A stretch of 64,000 nucleotides of DNA from Actinomycetospora endophytica (GTDB lineage Bacteria > Actinomycetota > Actinomycetes > Mycobacteriales > Pseudonocardiaceae): the NCBI RefSeq assembly GCF_021026375.1, contig NZ_JAJNDB010000004.1, positions 521,993 to 585,992 on the forward strand, given 5' to 3'. Both the position numbers and the translations under genes were made by a program. The notes under the pieces were generated by a model that was not told the origin of the DNA, did not search any database, and saw nothing but the letters and a program-made list of their open reading frames with translations. Positions 25,188 through 34,429 of this stretch are shown here, piece after piece; within the stretch, counting starts at the first letter, position 1; each line of letters begins with the position of its first letter.

Positions 25188-26059
25188 GACCACTGCAACC
25201 ACGGTTTGTCGTTCAGGGCGCGCTGCACCCGGCTGATGTAGTTGACCGCGCCCGGGGTGTACCAGGCACCGGCGTTCCAGCGGCCGACGCAGCCCCACAG
25301 GTCGCCGGGGTGGTAGTTGGCGCCGAGCCACGGCTCCCAGCCCTCGTAGCAGGCCCGGATGACCGCGCCGTAGGTGTCGAGCGCGTACGCGGTGGAGTTC
25401 TCGGTCCAGGGCCAGCCGCCGTAGCCGGGCTGGGTCGGGTCGTTCAGGGTGCACCACTTGGCCTGCATGATCCCGAAGCTGGACGGACCGCCCGGACCGT
25501 AGGGCGCGGCCGCGGGCGAACCGCCGCAGTCGCCGAAGTCGCCGTAGCCCTGCTGGTCGACCGGCTTGCCGTCCGGGTCCTTGTGGTTCTGGTACCAGCC
25601 CGACTCGACGACGGCCTCCGCGCGGATCAGGTCGTCGGGCAGCCCCCACTTGGCCGCGGTCCACTGGATGATCTCGTCCGTCGTACCGGTGTAGTTGCCG
25701 CTGATCCGTCCGAACACGGCCGCCTCGTTGACCATGCCGGGGTAGCCGGCCGGGCGGAAGTCGGGCGGTGGCACCTGGTGGTTGGCCGCGTTGTTGGGCG
25801 GGCGGGGCTCCCAGGTGGAGCGGCGGACGGTCTGGGCGGCCGTGAAGTCGTCGGGCAGCGACGCGAACGCTCCCACCGGCCGCAGCGCGAAGTAGCCGTC
25901 CAGCGGGGGGCGGCCGTGGGCCGTCGAGTCGTCGGGGGCCGGGGCCTGCGGGTGGGGAACGATGGTGAGGTTGGGGTCGATGGCGGCCGGTGGCACCGAG
26001 CACGCCCCGACGAGCGCAGCGAGCACGATCAGGACGAGCAGCAGGGGACGGCGGCTCAT
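25184..26059 (-). CDS. Lysozyme-like (transglycosylase fold) lipoprotein
   Basis: A 291-residue exported lipoprotein. The signal peptide ends in the lipobox ALVGAC, so Cys20 would be acylated. The mature part has a Pro-rich stretch, then WGLPDDLIRAEAVVESGWYQ (candidate catalytic Glu, as in Slt/lysozyme folds), GPSSFGIMQAKW, and several Cys and Trp residues. It may cut peptidoglycan or a similar glycan chain at the cell surface. It sits inside the glycan operon, between the FAD monooxygenase (one-base overlap, TGATG) and the GT4 gene (4 bp overlap), suggesting a role in export or anchoring. Confidence 0.7.
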   Translation of the reverse strand: MSRRPLLLVLIVLAALVGACSVPPAAIDPNLTIVPHPQAPAPDDSTAHGRPPLDGYFALRPVGAFASLPDDFTAAQTVRRSTWEPRPPNNAANHQVPPPDFRPAGYPGMVNEAAVFGRISGNYTGTTDEIIQWTAAKWGLPDDLIRAEAVVESGWYQNHKDPDGKPVDQQGYGDFGDCGGSPAAAPYGPGGPSSFGIMQAKWCTLNDPTQPGYGGWPWTENSTAYALDTYGAVIRACYEGWEPWLGANYHPGDLWGCVGRWNAGAWYTPGAVNYISRVQRALNDKPWLQWS

Positions 26060-27330
26060 CACAGCTCCTTTCCGGACGTGGCGTGCGGTGACGGATCGCT
26101 CGGGCCCCGGTCGGGCACGGCGACGGGGCGGGGCGCGACGGGCAGCGCGCGACGACCCGCGCGGACGTGGCGGCGCACCGTGCTGGCCGACGTCCGCACC
26201 CGCCGCAACGAGGCGTGCTGGCTGGCGCGGTGCAGGTACCAGCGCCAGGCCGGAGCACTGCGGCGCCGTTGCCACAGCGACCAGCCGAGCCGCAGGTCGT
26301 CGCCCTGCTCGAGCAGCGCGACCGGGTCCTCGAACCACGCGGTGCTGCGCGTCGCCTCGTCCTGCAGCGGCCGGATCTCGCGGCGTCGCCGGGTGTCGTA
26401 GGCGGCCAGCGCCGCGGGCAGCTGCTCGGGGCCCTGGACGCCGTGGGTGTGCTCGGCGAGCGCGATGGCGTCGCCCAGGGCGAGCCGGGTGCCCGAGCCG
26501 ATCGCGAAGTGCGTGGTGTGCGCGGCGTCGCCCACCAGCGCGAGGCGCCCGGAGCACCAGCGGTCGTTGGTGACCCGGCGGAAGGTCTGCCACTGGGCCC
26601 CCGGCCCGGCGTGCAGCGTCGCGCCGTGCAGCACCGGGTCGAAGAGCTCGGACAGGGTGCGCAGGCAGGTGTCGATGTCGAGCCGGTCGAACCCCAGGGC
26701 GGTCCAGGTGGCCGGTGGGGCCTCGACGATGAACGTGCTGGTCTGCTCGTCGAAGCGGTACGCGTGGCACCAGATCCAGCCCGAGCCGGTGTCGACGAAG
26801 CCGAAGGTGAAGGTCGAGAACAGCGCGGGGGTGCCGAGCCAGAGGTAGGGGTTGCGGCCGGGCTCGAGCCGGGTGCCGAGCGTGTCGGCGTACCGGCGGC
26901 GCAGCAGGCTGCCGGCGCCGTCGGCGGCGACGACGAGGCCCCCGGGCTCGGCCGTGACCAGATCCTCGGGCGCGGGCGTGGCGTAGCGCAGGTCGACGCC
27001 GAGCGCCCGGGCACGGTCGGAGAGCAGCCCCAGCAGCCGGTGACGGCCGATCGCGTACCCGGAACCGCCGAGGAACACCGGTACGCGGCGACCCACCTGC
27101 ACCGCCTGCCCGTCCCACACGACGGCGGCGGCCCGCACCTCGCGGGCGGAGACCGGATCGACGCGGTGCATCTCGTCGAGCAGGTCGTCCCAGAACACCA
27201 CGCCCCAGCCGTGGGTGACCCCTGGCGGGTTCCGTTCCCACACCGTCACCTCCTGCCGCGGATCGTGCTGTTTCAGCGCGATCGCGGTGTAGAGCCCGGC
27301 CGGACCGGCGCCCACGCAGTGAGTTCTCAT
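26059..27330 (-). CDS. FAD monooxygenase, anthraniloyl-CoA/salicylyl-CoA hydroxylase-like
   Basis: A 423-residue class A flavoprotein. The FAD site is CVGAGPAGLYTAIALKQHD at the N-terminus; VTHGWGVVFWDDLL near residue 40 and LALVGDAAHTTHFAIGSGTR near 275 match the flavin domain of anthraniloyl-CoA monooxygenase and salicylyl-CoA 5-hydroxylase. The Old-Yellow-Enzyme domain of the former is absent, and an Arg-rich tail of about 80 residues replaces it. It stops at the ATG of the lipoprotein gene (TGATG). A hydroxylase within a glycan operon is unexpected; it might modify an aryl decoration, which is inference. Confidence 0.72.
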   Translation of the reverse strand: MRTHCVGAGPAGLYTAIALKQHDPRQEVTVWERNPPGVTHGWGVVFWDDLLDEMHRVDPVSAREVRAAAVVWDGQAVQVGRRVPVFLGGSGYAIGRHRLLGLLSDRARALGVDLRYATPAPEDLVTAEPGGLVVAADGAGSLLRRRYADTLGTRLEPGRNPYLWLGTPALFSTFTFGFVDTGSGWIWCHAYRFDEQTSTFIVEAPPATWTALGFDRLDIDTCLRTLSELFDPVLHGATLHAGPGAQWQTFRRVTNDRWCSGRLALVGDAAHTTHFAIGSGTRLALGDAIALAEHTHGVQGPEQLPAALAAYDTRRRREIRPLQDEATRSTAWFEDPVALLEQGDDLRLGWSLWQRRRSAPAWRWYLHRASQHASLRRVRTSASTVRRHVRAGRRALPVAPRPVAVPDRGPSDPSPHATSGKEL

Positions 27331-27392
27331 GCTCCGATCGCCTCCGGTGGTGCCACGCTGGAGCCGGACCGATCGATCCGTGGGGGGCCGGC

Positions 27393-28529
27393 ATGGGGGA
27401 CGACGTCGAGGTGGGAGTGCTCACCGGGCTCGACGACGGCACGCGTCGGGAGTGGGACGCGCTGGTCGCCGCGACCCCCGGGAGCGACGTCAACCAGCTC
27501 TCCGCCTGGGCGCGGGTGCGCGCCACGGTGGGCTACTCCACGCGGTACGTGCTGGCCCGCGACGGCGGGCGACTGGTCGGGGGAGCGCAGCTGCTGCTGC
27601 GGGCCGGCGCCGGTCCCGCCGGGCTCGCGTACCTGCCGTCGGGCCCGGTGATCTCCCCGGGGGCCGCCGACCGCGGCGTCGTGGTCGCCGCGCTGGCCGC
27701 GGCGCTGGACCGCTGGTCCAACCCGCTGCGGCCGCTGTTCGTGCAGCCGCCCGACGACGGGGACGACGTCAGCGCCGCCCTGCTGGCGCGCGGCTTTCGC
27801 CGGTCGGAGGCCGGGGTGGCGCCCGCGGGCACCCTGCGGCTCGACCTCGCCGTCTCCGAGGAAGCGCTGCGCGCCGGCCTGGGACGGCGGCTGCGCTACT
27901 GGACCGGCAAGTGGGCCGAGCGCGGGGTGGTGGTGCGCCGCGGCGACGAGCGCGACGTCGGCCTGCTCAGCGAGCTCATGGCCCACACCGCCGCCCACCA
28001 GGGCTACCAGGCGCTGCCCCGGCCGTACGTGGACGCGTTCTACCGCGAGCTCGCCCCCGACGGGCACGTGGTGCTGTTCGTGGGCGAGGTGGCGGGCAGT
28101 CCCGTCGCGGCCGACCTGCTCACGGCGTGCGGCGGCGTCGTCAAGGGACGCCTGGGGGGCTTCGACCGGTCCGGGCCGGCGGGCAAGCTCAGCGTGCCCG
28201 GCGCGATGCGCTGGGCGGCGATCCGCTGGGCCCGTGAGCAGGGGTACCGGTGGTTCGACTTCGGCGGCATCGACGCGGACATGTTCGCGGACCTGCAGGC
28301 GGGGCGGACCCGGAATGAGGAGTCCTGGCCGGGCGCCGACCGGGCCAAGCTCTCGTTCGGGGGCGCGCCGTACGCCTACCCCCCGGCGGTCGAGCGGATC
28401 GCCCCGCCCGCCCGGTGGGCCTACGACGCGGCCCGGCACAGCGAGGCCGGTCGCCGGCTGCTGTCGGTGGCGACCGAGCGGCTGCGGGGTGCGCGGCGTG
28501 ATCATGGCGGGCCCGCTCAGCAGAAGTAG
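27393..28529 (+). CDS. FemAB/GNAT-like acyltransferase (1)
   Basis: A 378-residue protein with two GNAT-like halves, as in FemX/FemAB and BioF2-type acyltransferases (PF13480-like). Segments are SDVNQLSAWARVRATVGYST (N-terminal half), LRYWTGKWAERGVVVRRGDE, MAHTAAHQGYQALPRPYVDA and WFDFGGIDADMF. FemAB-type enzymes attach amino acids from aminoacyl-tRNA to cell-wall precursors; other family members acylate exopolysaccharides. It lies on the plus strand inside an otherwise minus-strand glycan operon and overlaps the second FemAB-like gene by 13 bp at the 3' ends. Confidence 0.75.
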   Translation: MGDDVEVGVLTGLDDGTRREWDALVAATPGSDVNQLSAWARVRATVGYSTRYVLARDGGRLVGGAQLLLRAGAGPAGLAYLPSGPVISPGAADRGVVVAALAAALDRWSNPLRPLFVQPPDDGDDVSAALLARGFRRSEAGVAPAGTLRLDLAVSEEALRAGLGRRLRYWTGKWAERGVVVRRGDERDVGLLSELMAHTAAHQGYQALPRPYVDAFYRELAPDGHVVLFVGEVAGSPVAADLLTACGGVVKGRLGGFDRSGPAGKLSVPGAMRWAAIRWAREQGYRWFDFGGIDADMFADLQAGRTRNEESWPGADRAKLSFGGAPYAYPPAVERIAPPARWAYDAARHSEAGRRLLSVATERLRGARRDHGGPAQQK

Positions 28530-29587
28530 CGGTAGAGCTCCCGCCCGGCACGGGCGGTGAGCTCCTCGGGAACGGTCGGGTCGGTCAGCAGCGCCGTGAC
28601 GGTGCCCAGCAGCGCGTCCACGCGCGTCGAGGCCGGCGGTGGGCCGAGGCGGACGCCGGCCACGCGGCGCTCGTCGTCGGCCCACTTGCGCTTGTAGGCC
28701 ACCAGGCCGGGCTGGTCGAGGTCGCTGACCCCCCAGTCCAGCGCGCGCAGCCCGCGCGCGAGGGCGTGGTGCAGTCCGGCGAGGAACAGCGCGTCGTTGG
28801 GACGCAGCGCCAGGGCGGCGGCCCGTGAGGCCCCGAACTTGTAATAGAGCACCCCGTCCCACTCCAGGAACAGCGCCCCCGCGACCACGTCGCCGTCGGC
28901 CTCGGCGAGCAGGACGGCCATCGTGTCGCGGAGGTCGAACTCCGCGGCCAGTTCCTCGAACAGCTCGACCGGCGGGGCGAGCATCCGGTACCGCTCACGG
29001 CGGCGTTCGACGTGCAGGGCGTGCAGCGCGTGCAGGTCGGCGAGCGTCGTGCCGCGCCGGACCCGCACCCCGCGGCGGGCCGCCACGCGGCTGTTGCGTC
29101 GCACCTGCGGGTGGATCCGCTGCTCCAGCCCCTCCCGGTCGACGTCCAGCGTCGTCGCGTGCCAGGCCGCGCGTCCGGTGATCCGGGCGCCGGGCAGCGT
29201 GCGGATCGCCGTGGGCTCGAGCGCGCGCAGGGTCCACGGCAGGGCCGCGGGCCGGTCGGCGACCAACCGCCGCAGCAGTTCCGGATCCTCCGGGAGCGGA
29301 TCGGCCCGGTCGGAGAAGGGCAGCGTGACGCGGCGGGGCCCCCGGACGTCGTCGACCGGCACCCAGGCCACGCCCGCGGTCCGCGCGTCCGGCCCGGTGA
29401 CCAGGCGCGCGTGGGCGCTGAAGCCGTAGGTCCGGCAGACGGCGCGCAGCCACGGGGGCGAGCTGAACAGGCTCCCTCGCCCGCCCCCGACCCACTGCGC
29501 CCACCGTGGGTCGTGGCGCGGATCGAGCGTCCGCGGGGGCTCGGGGACCGGGCCCGAGGCGACCGGGGACGGCAGGGTGGTGCTCAC
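28517..29587 (-). CDS. FemAB/GNAT-like acyltransferase (2)
   Basis: A 356-residue protein starting at GTG, which overlaps the stop of the polymerase/sugar-transferase fusion (GTGA). The N-terminal half has GGGRGSLFSSPPWLRAVCRT; the C-terminal half has HPQVRRNSRVAARRGVRVRR, ERYRMLAPPVELFEEL, YYKFGASRAAALALRPNDAL and LDWGVSDLDQPGLVAYKRKW, typical of exopolysaccharide-linked GNAT proteins that decorate the glycan or its lipid carrier. It differs clearly from the plus-strand family member at 27393, so the two are not a recent duplication. Confidence 0.78.
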   Translation of the reverse strand: MSTTLPSPVASGPVPEPPRTLDPRHDPRWAQWVGGGRGSLFSSPPWLRAVCRTYGFSAHARLVTGPDARTAGVAWVPVDDVRGPRRVTLPFSDRADPLPEDPELLRRLVADRPAALPWTLRALEPTAIRTLPGARITGRAAWHATTLDVDREGLEQRIHPQVRRNSRVAARRGVRVRRGTTLADLHALHALHVERRRERYRMLAPPVELFEELAAEFDLRDTMAVLLAEADGDVVAGALFLEWDGVLYYKFGASRAAALALRPNDALFLAGLHHALARGLRALDWGVSDLDQPGLVAYKRKWADDERRVAGVRLGPPPASTRVDALLGTVTALLTDPTVPEELTARAGRELYRYFC

Positions 29588-31707
29588 CGGGCCCCTTCCC
29601 CACGGATCAGGACCGGCACGGTGCGCAGCAGGATGCCCAGGTCCTGGCGCAGTCCCCGGCCGTGCAGGTAGTCGAGGTCGAGGCGCAGCATGTCCAGCGT
29701 CCCGAGCGTGCTGCGGCCCTCCACCTGCCACAGCCCGGTCAGGCCGGGCAGCACCGAGAACCGGCCGGCGTACTCCGCGGGGAACATCGGGGCCTCCCAT
29801 TCCAGGCACGGGCGGGGACCGACCAGGGTCATGTCGCCGTGGAGGACGTTGACCAGCTGCGGGAGCTCGTCGAGGCTGCTGCGGCGCAGCGCGCCGCCGA
29901 CGCGGGTGATGCGGGGGTCGGCCAGCTTGGTGCTGCCGTCGACCCGGGTGTCCTCGCCGCGGAGCTCGGCCGCGATGAGCTCCCGCAGTGCCGCGTCGGA
30001 CCCGCCCGTGCGCATGGTGCGGAACTTGAGGAGCACGAACGACCGCCGGTCCAGCCCGACGCGGCGCTGGCGCATCAGCACCGGTCCCGGACTGCTCAGG
30101 CGCACCGCGGCGGCGATCACCAGCAGCGGGACCGCGAGCACCACCAGCGCCAGGGAGGCCACCACGACGTCGGTGCCGCGGCGCAGGGCCGTCGCGGTCG
30201 CCGAGGGCGACCTCGGAGGCGGTGGCGCCGGGTCCTCGCCGGCTCCGGTGCCCGGTGCCGCCGGCGTGGGGCCGGTCGCGGGACCCGCCGTCGTCAGGGC
30301 CCTCCCCGGGTACACCCCGGCCGCGACGGCGAGCAGCACGAACAGCAGGTCCCCGGTGCCGCGCAGGGTCAGGTGCGCGTCCAGGACCGAGACGACGATG
30401 AGGGTCCACCAGCTGATGCCGAGCGCCTGCCCCAGCGCCCCGCGCGCGTCCGGCCCGGCCGCGGCGTCGCGGGCGGTCCGCAGCACCGCCCAGCTCAGCC
30501 ACACGAAGCCCAGCAGCAGCGGGATGCCGCCGATCCAGAGCAGCTCCAGGTAGCCGGACTCGAGATAGATCACGTCGCGCCAGGTCTCCGGCGCGGGCAG
30601 CACCGAGTTCGGCCGGACCCCGAGCAGGAAGTGGAAGTCGCCGAGCGCGGGCAGGTAGAAGTGGCTCAGGTTGTCCCAGCGCGTCAGCCAGCTGACCGGC
30701 ACGCCCGACGACGACGTCTCCTGCAGCCGCGCGGCGAGGGCCGGGATCCCCGCGGTGGCCAGCACGGCGAGGGGCACCAGGACCCGCCACCAGCCCCGTC
30801 GCAACCGGGGGAACGCCGCGAGCAGGAACGCCGCGGCCACCGCCGCGGAGATCCACGCGGTGACCTGGCCGGTCGCCACGATGCCGGTCACCAGGAGCGC
30901 GCCCGCCACGATCCGTTCCCGGCGTCCGAGCAGCCCGCGCACCGCGCAGCACACCAGGATCACCGCGGCGATGACCAGCACGTCGCCGGTCGCGAGCGGC
31001 GATCCCAGCGTGGTGGTGCCCCGCTCCTGGAGGTCGGCGGGGGAGTCCTGCGAGCCCCACCACGTCTGCAGCACCTGGAGCACGGGCGTGACCCCGAGCG
31101 TCTGCAGCACCGCGATGACCGACACGGTCGCGGCGGGCCAGATGATCAACCGGATGAGCGTCTCGATCTGCCTGCGCTCGCGCACGGTCACCCGCACCAG
31201 CAGGTAGAGCGCGGCCAGCTTGACCATCGGCAGCGTCGCGGCCAGGTCGGCGCCGGTGGGGGTCAGCCCGCGCAGCATCTCCGAGGCCACCGGCCAGACC
31301 GTGGCGAGCACGACGAAGGCGGCGAGCGGCGGATCCACCGGGTAGAGGACCGGGCGGGGCAGGGTGCCGGTGCGGGTCCACCGCACGATCCAGCCCGTCG
31401 TGGCGCCGACCAGGACGAGCGCGAGGACGGCCTCGTTGGGTCGCACCAGCGGGATGAGCGTCGACCGGTCGATGCCGGCGAGGAAGGGCAGCGTCGCGAC
31501 GTAGAGGTAGACCGCGCTGACCGGGCGCAGGGCGGTGGCCACCAGGACCGCACCGACGATCAGCCCGAGCAGGACGACCTCGAGCAGCGTCGCGGCCGCG
31601 CCGGACCCGAGCCGCGTGGCGCCCAGCGCCAGGGCGACGGTGGCGACACCGGCGGCCACGAGCGTCGCCGCGGGTCCACCGCGGCCGCGCTGCGCCAGGG
31701 TCACCAT
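29584..31707 (-). CDS. Wzy/O-antigen-ligase-like polymerase fused to polyprenyl-phosphate sugar transferase
   Basis: A 707-residue fusion. Residues 1 to about 440 contain 10-12 transmembrane helices and a large periplasmic loop (LQERGTTTLGSPLATGDVL, LGVRPNSVLPAPETWR), as in O-antigen ligase/polymerase proteins. After a Pro-rich linker, residues about 490-707 form a bacterial sugar transferase: a hydrophobic hairpin, LMRQRRVGLDRRSFVLLKFR, DPRITRVGGALRRSSLDELP, GDMTLVGPRPC and VLPGLTGLWQVEGRS. The second half would start repeat-unit synthesis on undecaprenyl phosphate; the first would polymerise or transfer the product outside. ATG 31707 is used; a GTG at 31704 would give a 4-bp overlap with the flippase. 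Confidence 0.83.
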   Translation of the reverse strand: MVTLAQRGRGGPAATLVAAGVATVALALGATRLGSGAAATLLEVVLLGLIVGAVLVATALRPVSAVYLYVATLPFLAGIDRSTLIPLVRPNEAVLALVLVGATTGWIVRWTRTGTLPRPVLYPVDPPLAAFVVLATVWPVASEMLRGLTPTGADLAATLPMVKLAALYLLVRVTVRERRQIETLIRLIIWPAATVSVIAVLQTLGVTPVLQVLQTWWGSQDSPADLQERGTTTLGSPLATGDVLVIAAVILVCCAVRGLLGRRERIVAGALLVTGIVATGQVTAWISAAVAAAFLLAAFPRLRRGWWRVLVPLAVLATAGIPALAARLQETSSSGVPVSWLTRWDNLSHFYLPALGDFHFLLGVRPNSVLPAPETWRDVIYLESGYLELLWIGGIPLLLGFVWLSWAVLRTARDAAAGPDARGALGQALGISWWTLIVVSVLDAHLTLRGTGDLLFVLLAVAAGVYPGRALTTAGPATGPTPAAPGTGAGEDPAPPPPRSPSATATALRRGTDVVVASLALVVLAVPLLVIAAAVRLSSPGPVLMRQRRVGLDRRSFVLLKFRTMRTGGSDAALRELIAAELRGEDTRVDGSTKLADPRITRVGGALRRSSLDELPQLVNVLHGDMTLVGPRPCLEWEAPMFPAEYAGRFSVLPGLTGLWQVEGRSTLGTLDMLRLDLDYLHGRGLRQDLGILLRTVPVLIRGEGAR

Positions 31708-33329
31708 GACGGGCTCCCGGGTCCGCGCGCGACGAGGCTCAGCCCGCCGCGCAGCACCAGGGCGTACACGGCGAGGACGACCGCGCCGGCCACGGCGAGC
31801 GCAACGACGGCAGCGGGACCGTGCGGCGGCAGGACCGCGAGCCCGGCCCGGGCGGCAAGTGCCACCGGGACGGCGATCACCGCCGCCCCGAGCACGACGA
31901 GCAGGGCGGGCCGGGGGAGCAGGGCCCGCGGTCGCAGCGCGCGGCGCAGCCGTTCCAGGACGACGGCCGTCGCGGTGGCGTCCCGGGCGACGACGGCGAG
32001 GCAGAGCACGGCGGGCCGGGCCGGTGGCGGCGCCGCCAGCGCGGAGAGCCCGACGACGACGGCGAGCACCGTGCCCGCGTCGGTCGCGAGGCGCGCGCCG
32101 CGGACGTCCAGGCGGGCGAACAGTGCCTGTCGCCCGATCTCGTAGGAGCCGCCGAAGAGCTGCGACACCCCGATCACCGCGATGCAGGCGGTGAGCTGCG
32201 CGATCACCTCCGCGGTGCGCAGCTCCCCGGTCGACAGGACCGTGGCGATCGGCCCGGCGAGGACGACCAGCACCACCGCGGCCGGGACGCTGACGAACGT
32301 GGCGTAGCCGAGCGCCCGGCGCCAGCCGGCGGCGAACGCGTCCCGCTCGTCCTCGTGGGCGGCCCGGGAGAGCTCGGGCAGCACCGCGGTGGTGACCGCG
32401 CGGGCGCCCAGCGCGGTGGGGACGGCGCCGATGCTGTAGGCCAGCCAGAAGACGGTCACCCCGCCCGGCGCGGTCGCGGCGACGGCGAGGAGGACGAACA
32501 CCGCGGCGGCGGGCAGCGCGGCGACCCGCACCGACCCGCGCAGCCGGGTCGCGACGGCCCGGACCTCGGGGTCGTGGCGTCGCCACCGCGGCCGCAGCGT
32601 CGTCCCGGCCCGGGCGGCCCCGGCGACCTGCAGGGCGGCGTGCACGGCGACCGCCGCGGTGCTGCCGAGCCCGAGGACGAGGACCAGCCCGGTCGTGGCG
32701 GTGTCCACGTCCACGCCGGGGCCCCGGACGGCCAGGAGGGCGAGGACCACCGCGATCAGCCCGAGGTTCTCGACGGCGGGCGCCGCCGCGGCCAGGGCGA
32801 ACCGGTGCCGGGCCTGCTGCGCGGCGGCCCCGAGATAGGCGACCGCGTAGAGGGGGACCTGGGGCGCGACGCAGCACACCAGCAGGACCGCGAGCCGGAA
32901 GGCCCGGGCCCGCTCGGCCGGGTCGTCGATGCCGGCGGTCAGCGCCCACGCGGCCAGCGGGGAGCACAGCACGGTGAGCGCGGCGAGCGCGCCCGCGGCG
33001 GCGAGGAGCAGGCCGGTCAGCCCCTCCAGGAGACGGCGGTGGTCCCCCGCTCCGCGCGTCGTGGCGGCACGCACCACGGCCGGCACGACGACCAGCGCGA
33101 GCACCGGGCCGGCCATGACTTCGTAGATCAGGTTCGGGACCTGGTTGGTGGACTGGAAGATGTTGGCGAAGTACGTCGGCCCGAAGACCGCGCCGACCGC
33201 GACGACCCGCAGGAGCCCGGTGCCCCGGCTGACCATCGTCCACCCGGCGACGGTCACCGACCCCCGGGCCGCGCCCGGTGGGGGACCGGCGGCCGCCTCG
33301 GCGCCGGTGCCCGCGGCGGTCCGCGTCAC
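31701..33329 (-). CDS. MurJ/MVF-family flippase (Wzx-like role)
   Basis: A polytopic protein of about 542 residues with 13-14 helices. SRGTGLLRVVAVGAVFGPTY, FANIFQSTNQVPNLIYEVMA and a later ALGARAVTTAVLPELSRAAH repeat unit match the MurJ family of lipid II flippases. In this glycan locus it would translocate the lipid-linked repeat unit. I prefer GTG 33329 because it overlaps the upstream stop as GTGA, like every other junction in the operon; an ATG at 33353 would add 8 residues and a 28-bp overlap. Confidence 0.8.
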   Translation of the reverse strand: MTRTAAGTGAEAAAGPPPGAARGSVTVAGWTMVSRGTGLLRVVAVGAVFGPTYFANIFQSTNQVPNLIYEVMAGPVLALVVVPAVVRAATTRGAGDHRRLLEGLTGLLLAAAGALAALTVLCSPLAAWALTAGIDDPAERARAFRLAVLLVCCVAPQVPLYAVAYLGAAAQQARHRFALAAAAPAVENLGLIAVVLALLAVRGPGVDVDTATTGLVLVLGLGSTAAVAVHAALQVAGAARAGTTLRPRWRRHDPEVRAVATRLRGSVRVAALPAAAVFVLLAVAATAPGGVTVFWLAYSIGAVPTALGARAVTTAVLPELSRAAHEDERDAFAAGWRRALGYATFVSVPAAVVLVVLAGPIATVLSTGELRTAEVIAQLTACIAVIGVSQLFGGSYEIGRQALFARLDVRGARLATDAGTVLAVVVGLSALAAPPPARPAVLCLAVVARDATATAVVLERLRRALRPRALLPRPALLVVLGAAVIAVPVALAARAGLAVLPPHGPAAVVALAVAGAVVLAVYALVLRGGLSLVARGPGSPSW

Positions 33330-34429
33330 GACCCCGGGCCGCGGCGCTGCCATCGCCGGGCGAGGACGACCACGGTGACCAGCGCGACCAGCAGGCCGCA
33401 GACGGCGCCGGTGGCGGCCCCGAACCCGGGCCGCGGGCTGACGGCGCCGTCGAGGTAGGCGGGCGCGACGACCTGGGCCTGCGGTTGCGCGACCTGCGCG
33501 AGCATCAGCGTGTCCAGCTGCGAGCCGAGGCTGCCGGCGCGGTCCGCCACGGCCGGGAGCTGCGCCAGGGCCGGGGCGCTGCCGTCCACCCGGAGCTGCT
33601 GCATCTGGTTCTGGGCGGCGGTGAGCTGTCCCTGCAGGTACCGCATCTGGTCGGAGGAGGGCTGCGACGACGCGCTGATCTGCAGGTACTGCTTGGTCAC
33701 CGAGTCCGCGAGGCGGACGGCGAGGTCCGGTGAGGGATCACGGACCTGGAAGTTCAGCAGTTCGCTGCCGTCCGGGACGGTGACGGTGAGCTTCTGCCCC
33801 AGCTGGGCGGCGGTGAGCCCGTACTGGGCGGCGACCGGGCCGAGCACGGCGTTGCTCTGGGCGAGCATCGCCTGGGTGGTCAGGTTGCGGTCCTCGCGCA
33901 GGAAGCCGGTCGGCTGTTCCTGGCTGATGATGTAGAGGACCGAGGTCTTGCCGGCGTACTCGGTGGGCCAGAGCAGCGACGCCCCGAAGCCGACGGCGCC
34001 CCCGAGCAGGACGAGCAGCACCCCGATCACGGTCAGCCGCCGGATCTCCCGGCGCCCCAGCGCGGTGTGGGCCGTTCCGTCGGGCGGGCCGGGCTCGGAC
34101 TCCGGCGCGGAGTCCGCGGCGGTCGAGCCGTCGCCGTTGCCCCGGCGCTCCGCGGGACCGCGGGGCGCGGGCGGGGCGCCCGGGCCGGTCAGCCCGGCGG
34201 GGGCGGTCTCCGGCGTCGGGTCGGTGACGCCGGTGCCGGGCTCGTCCTCGGCGAGCGGTGCCCGGGGCGCGGGCGTCCCGGCCGCGCCGGCCGCCCCGGC
34301 CTCGGGTCGCGTGGACGGGATCAGGGAGACGGTTCGGGTGCTCCAGTCGGAGCCCTTCCACTCACCACGCGGCGACGGTGGGCGCGGCGGGCCGTCGGCG
34401 GACTCGCGATCGTCCCGGTCGTCGGTCAT
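33326..34429 (-). CDS. Wzz-type chain-length determinant / polysaccharide co-polymerase
   Basis: A 367-residue protein. A long disordered, Pro/Gly-rich cytoplasmic head (residues 1 to about 135) leads to TM1 (LTVIGVLLVLLGGAVGFGAS), an extracytoplasmic part with LLWPTEYAGKTSVLYIISQE, a coiled-coil stretch (QMRYLQGQLTAAQNQMQQLR), and TM2 near the C-terminus (FGAATGAVCGLLVALVTVVV). This is the Wzz topology. No BY-kinase Walker motif is fused. ATG 34429 overlaps the aminotransferase stop (ATGA). It should set chain length with the Wzy-like protein downstream. Confidence 0.8.
   Translation of the reverse strand: MTDDRDDRESADGPPRPPSPRGEWKGSDWSTRTVSLIPSTRPEAGAAGAAGTPAPRAPLAEDEPGTGVTDPTPETAPAGLTGPGAPPAPRGPAERRGNGDGSTAADSAPESEPGPPDGTAHTALGRREIRRLTVIGVLLVLLGGAVGFGASLLWPTEYAGKTSVLYIISQEQPTGFLREDRNLTTQAMLAQSNAVLGPVAAQYGLTAAQLGQKLTVTVPDGSELLNFQVRDPSPDLAVRLADSVTKQYLQISASSQPSSDQMRYLQGQLTAAQNQMQQLRVDGSAPALAQLPAVADRAGSLGSQLDTLMLAQVAQPQAQVVAPAYLDGAVSPRPGFGAATGAVCGLLVALVTVVVLARRWQRRGPGS

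Noticed and set aside
29506..32145. 879-residue plus-strand ORF
   Set aside because: It is antisense to the polymerase fusion, with a Gln/Gly/Arg/Asp composition typical of shadow frames.
31821..33458. 545-residue plus-strand ORF
   Set aside because: It is antisense to the MurJ-like and Wzz-like genes and has only low-complexity charged residues.
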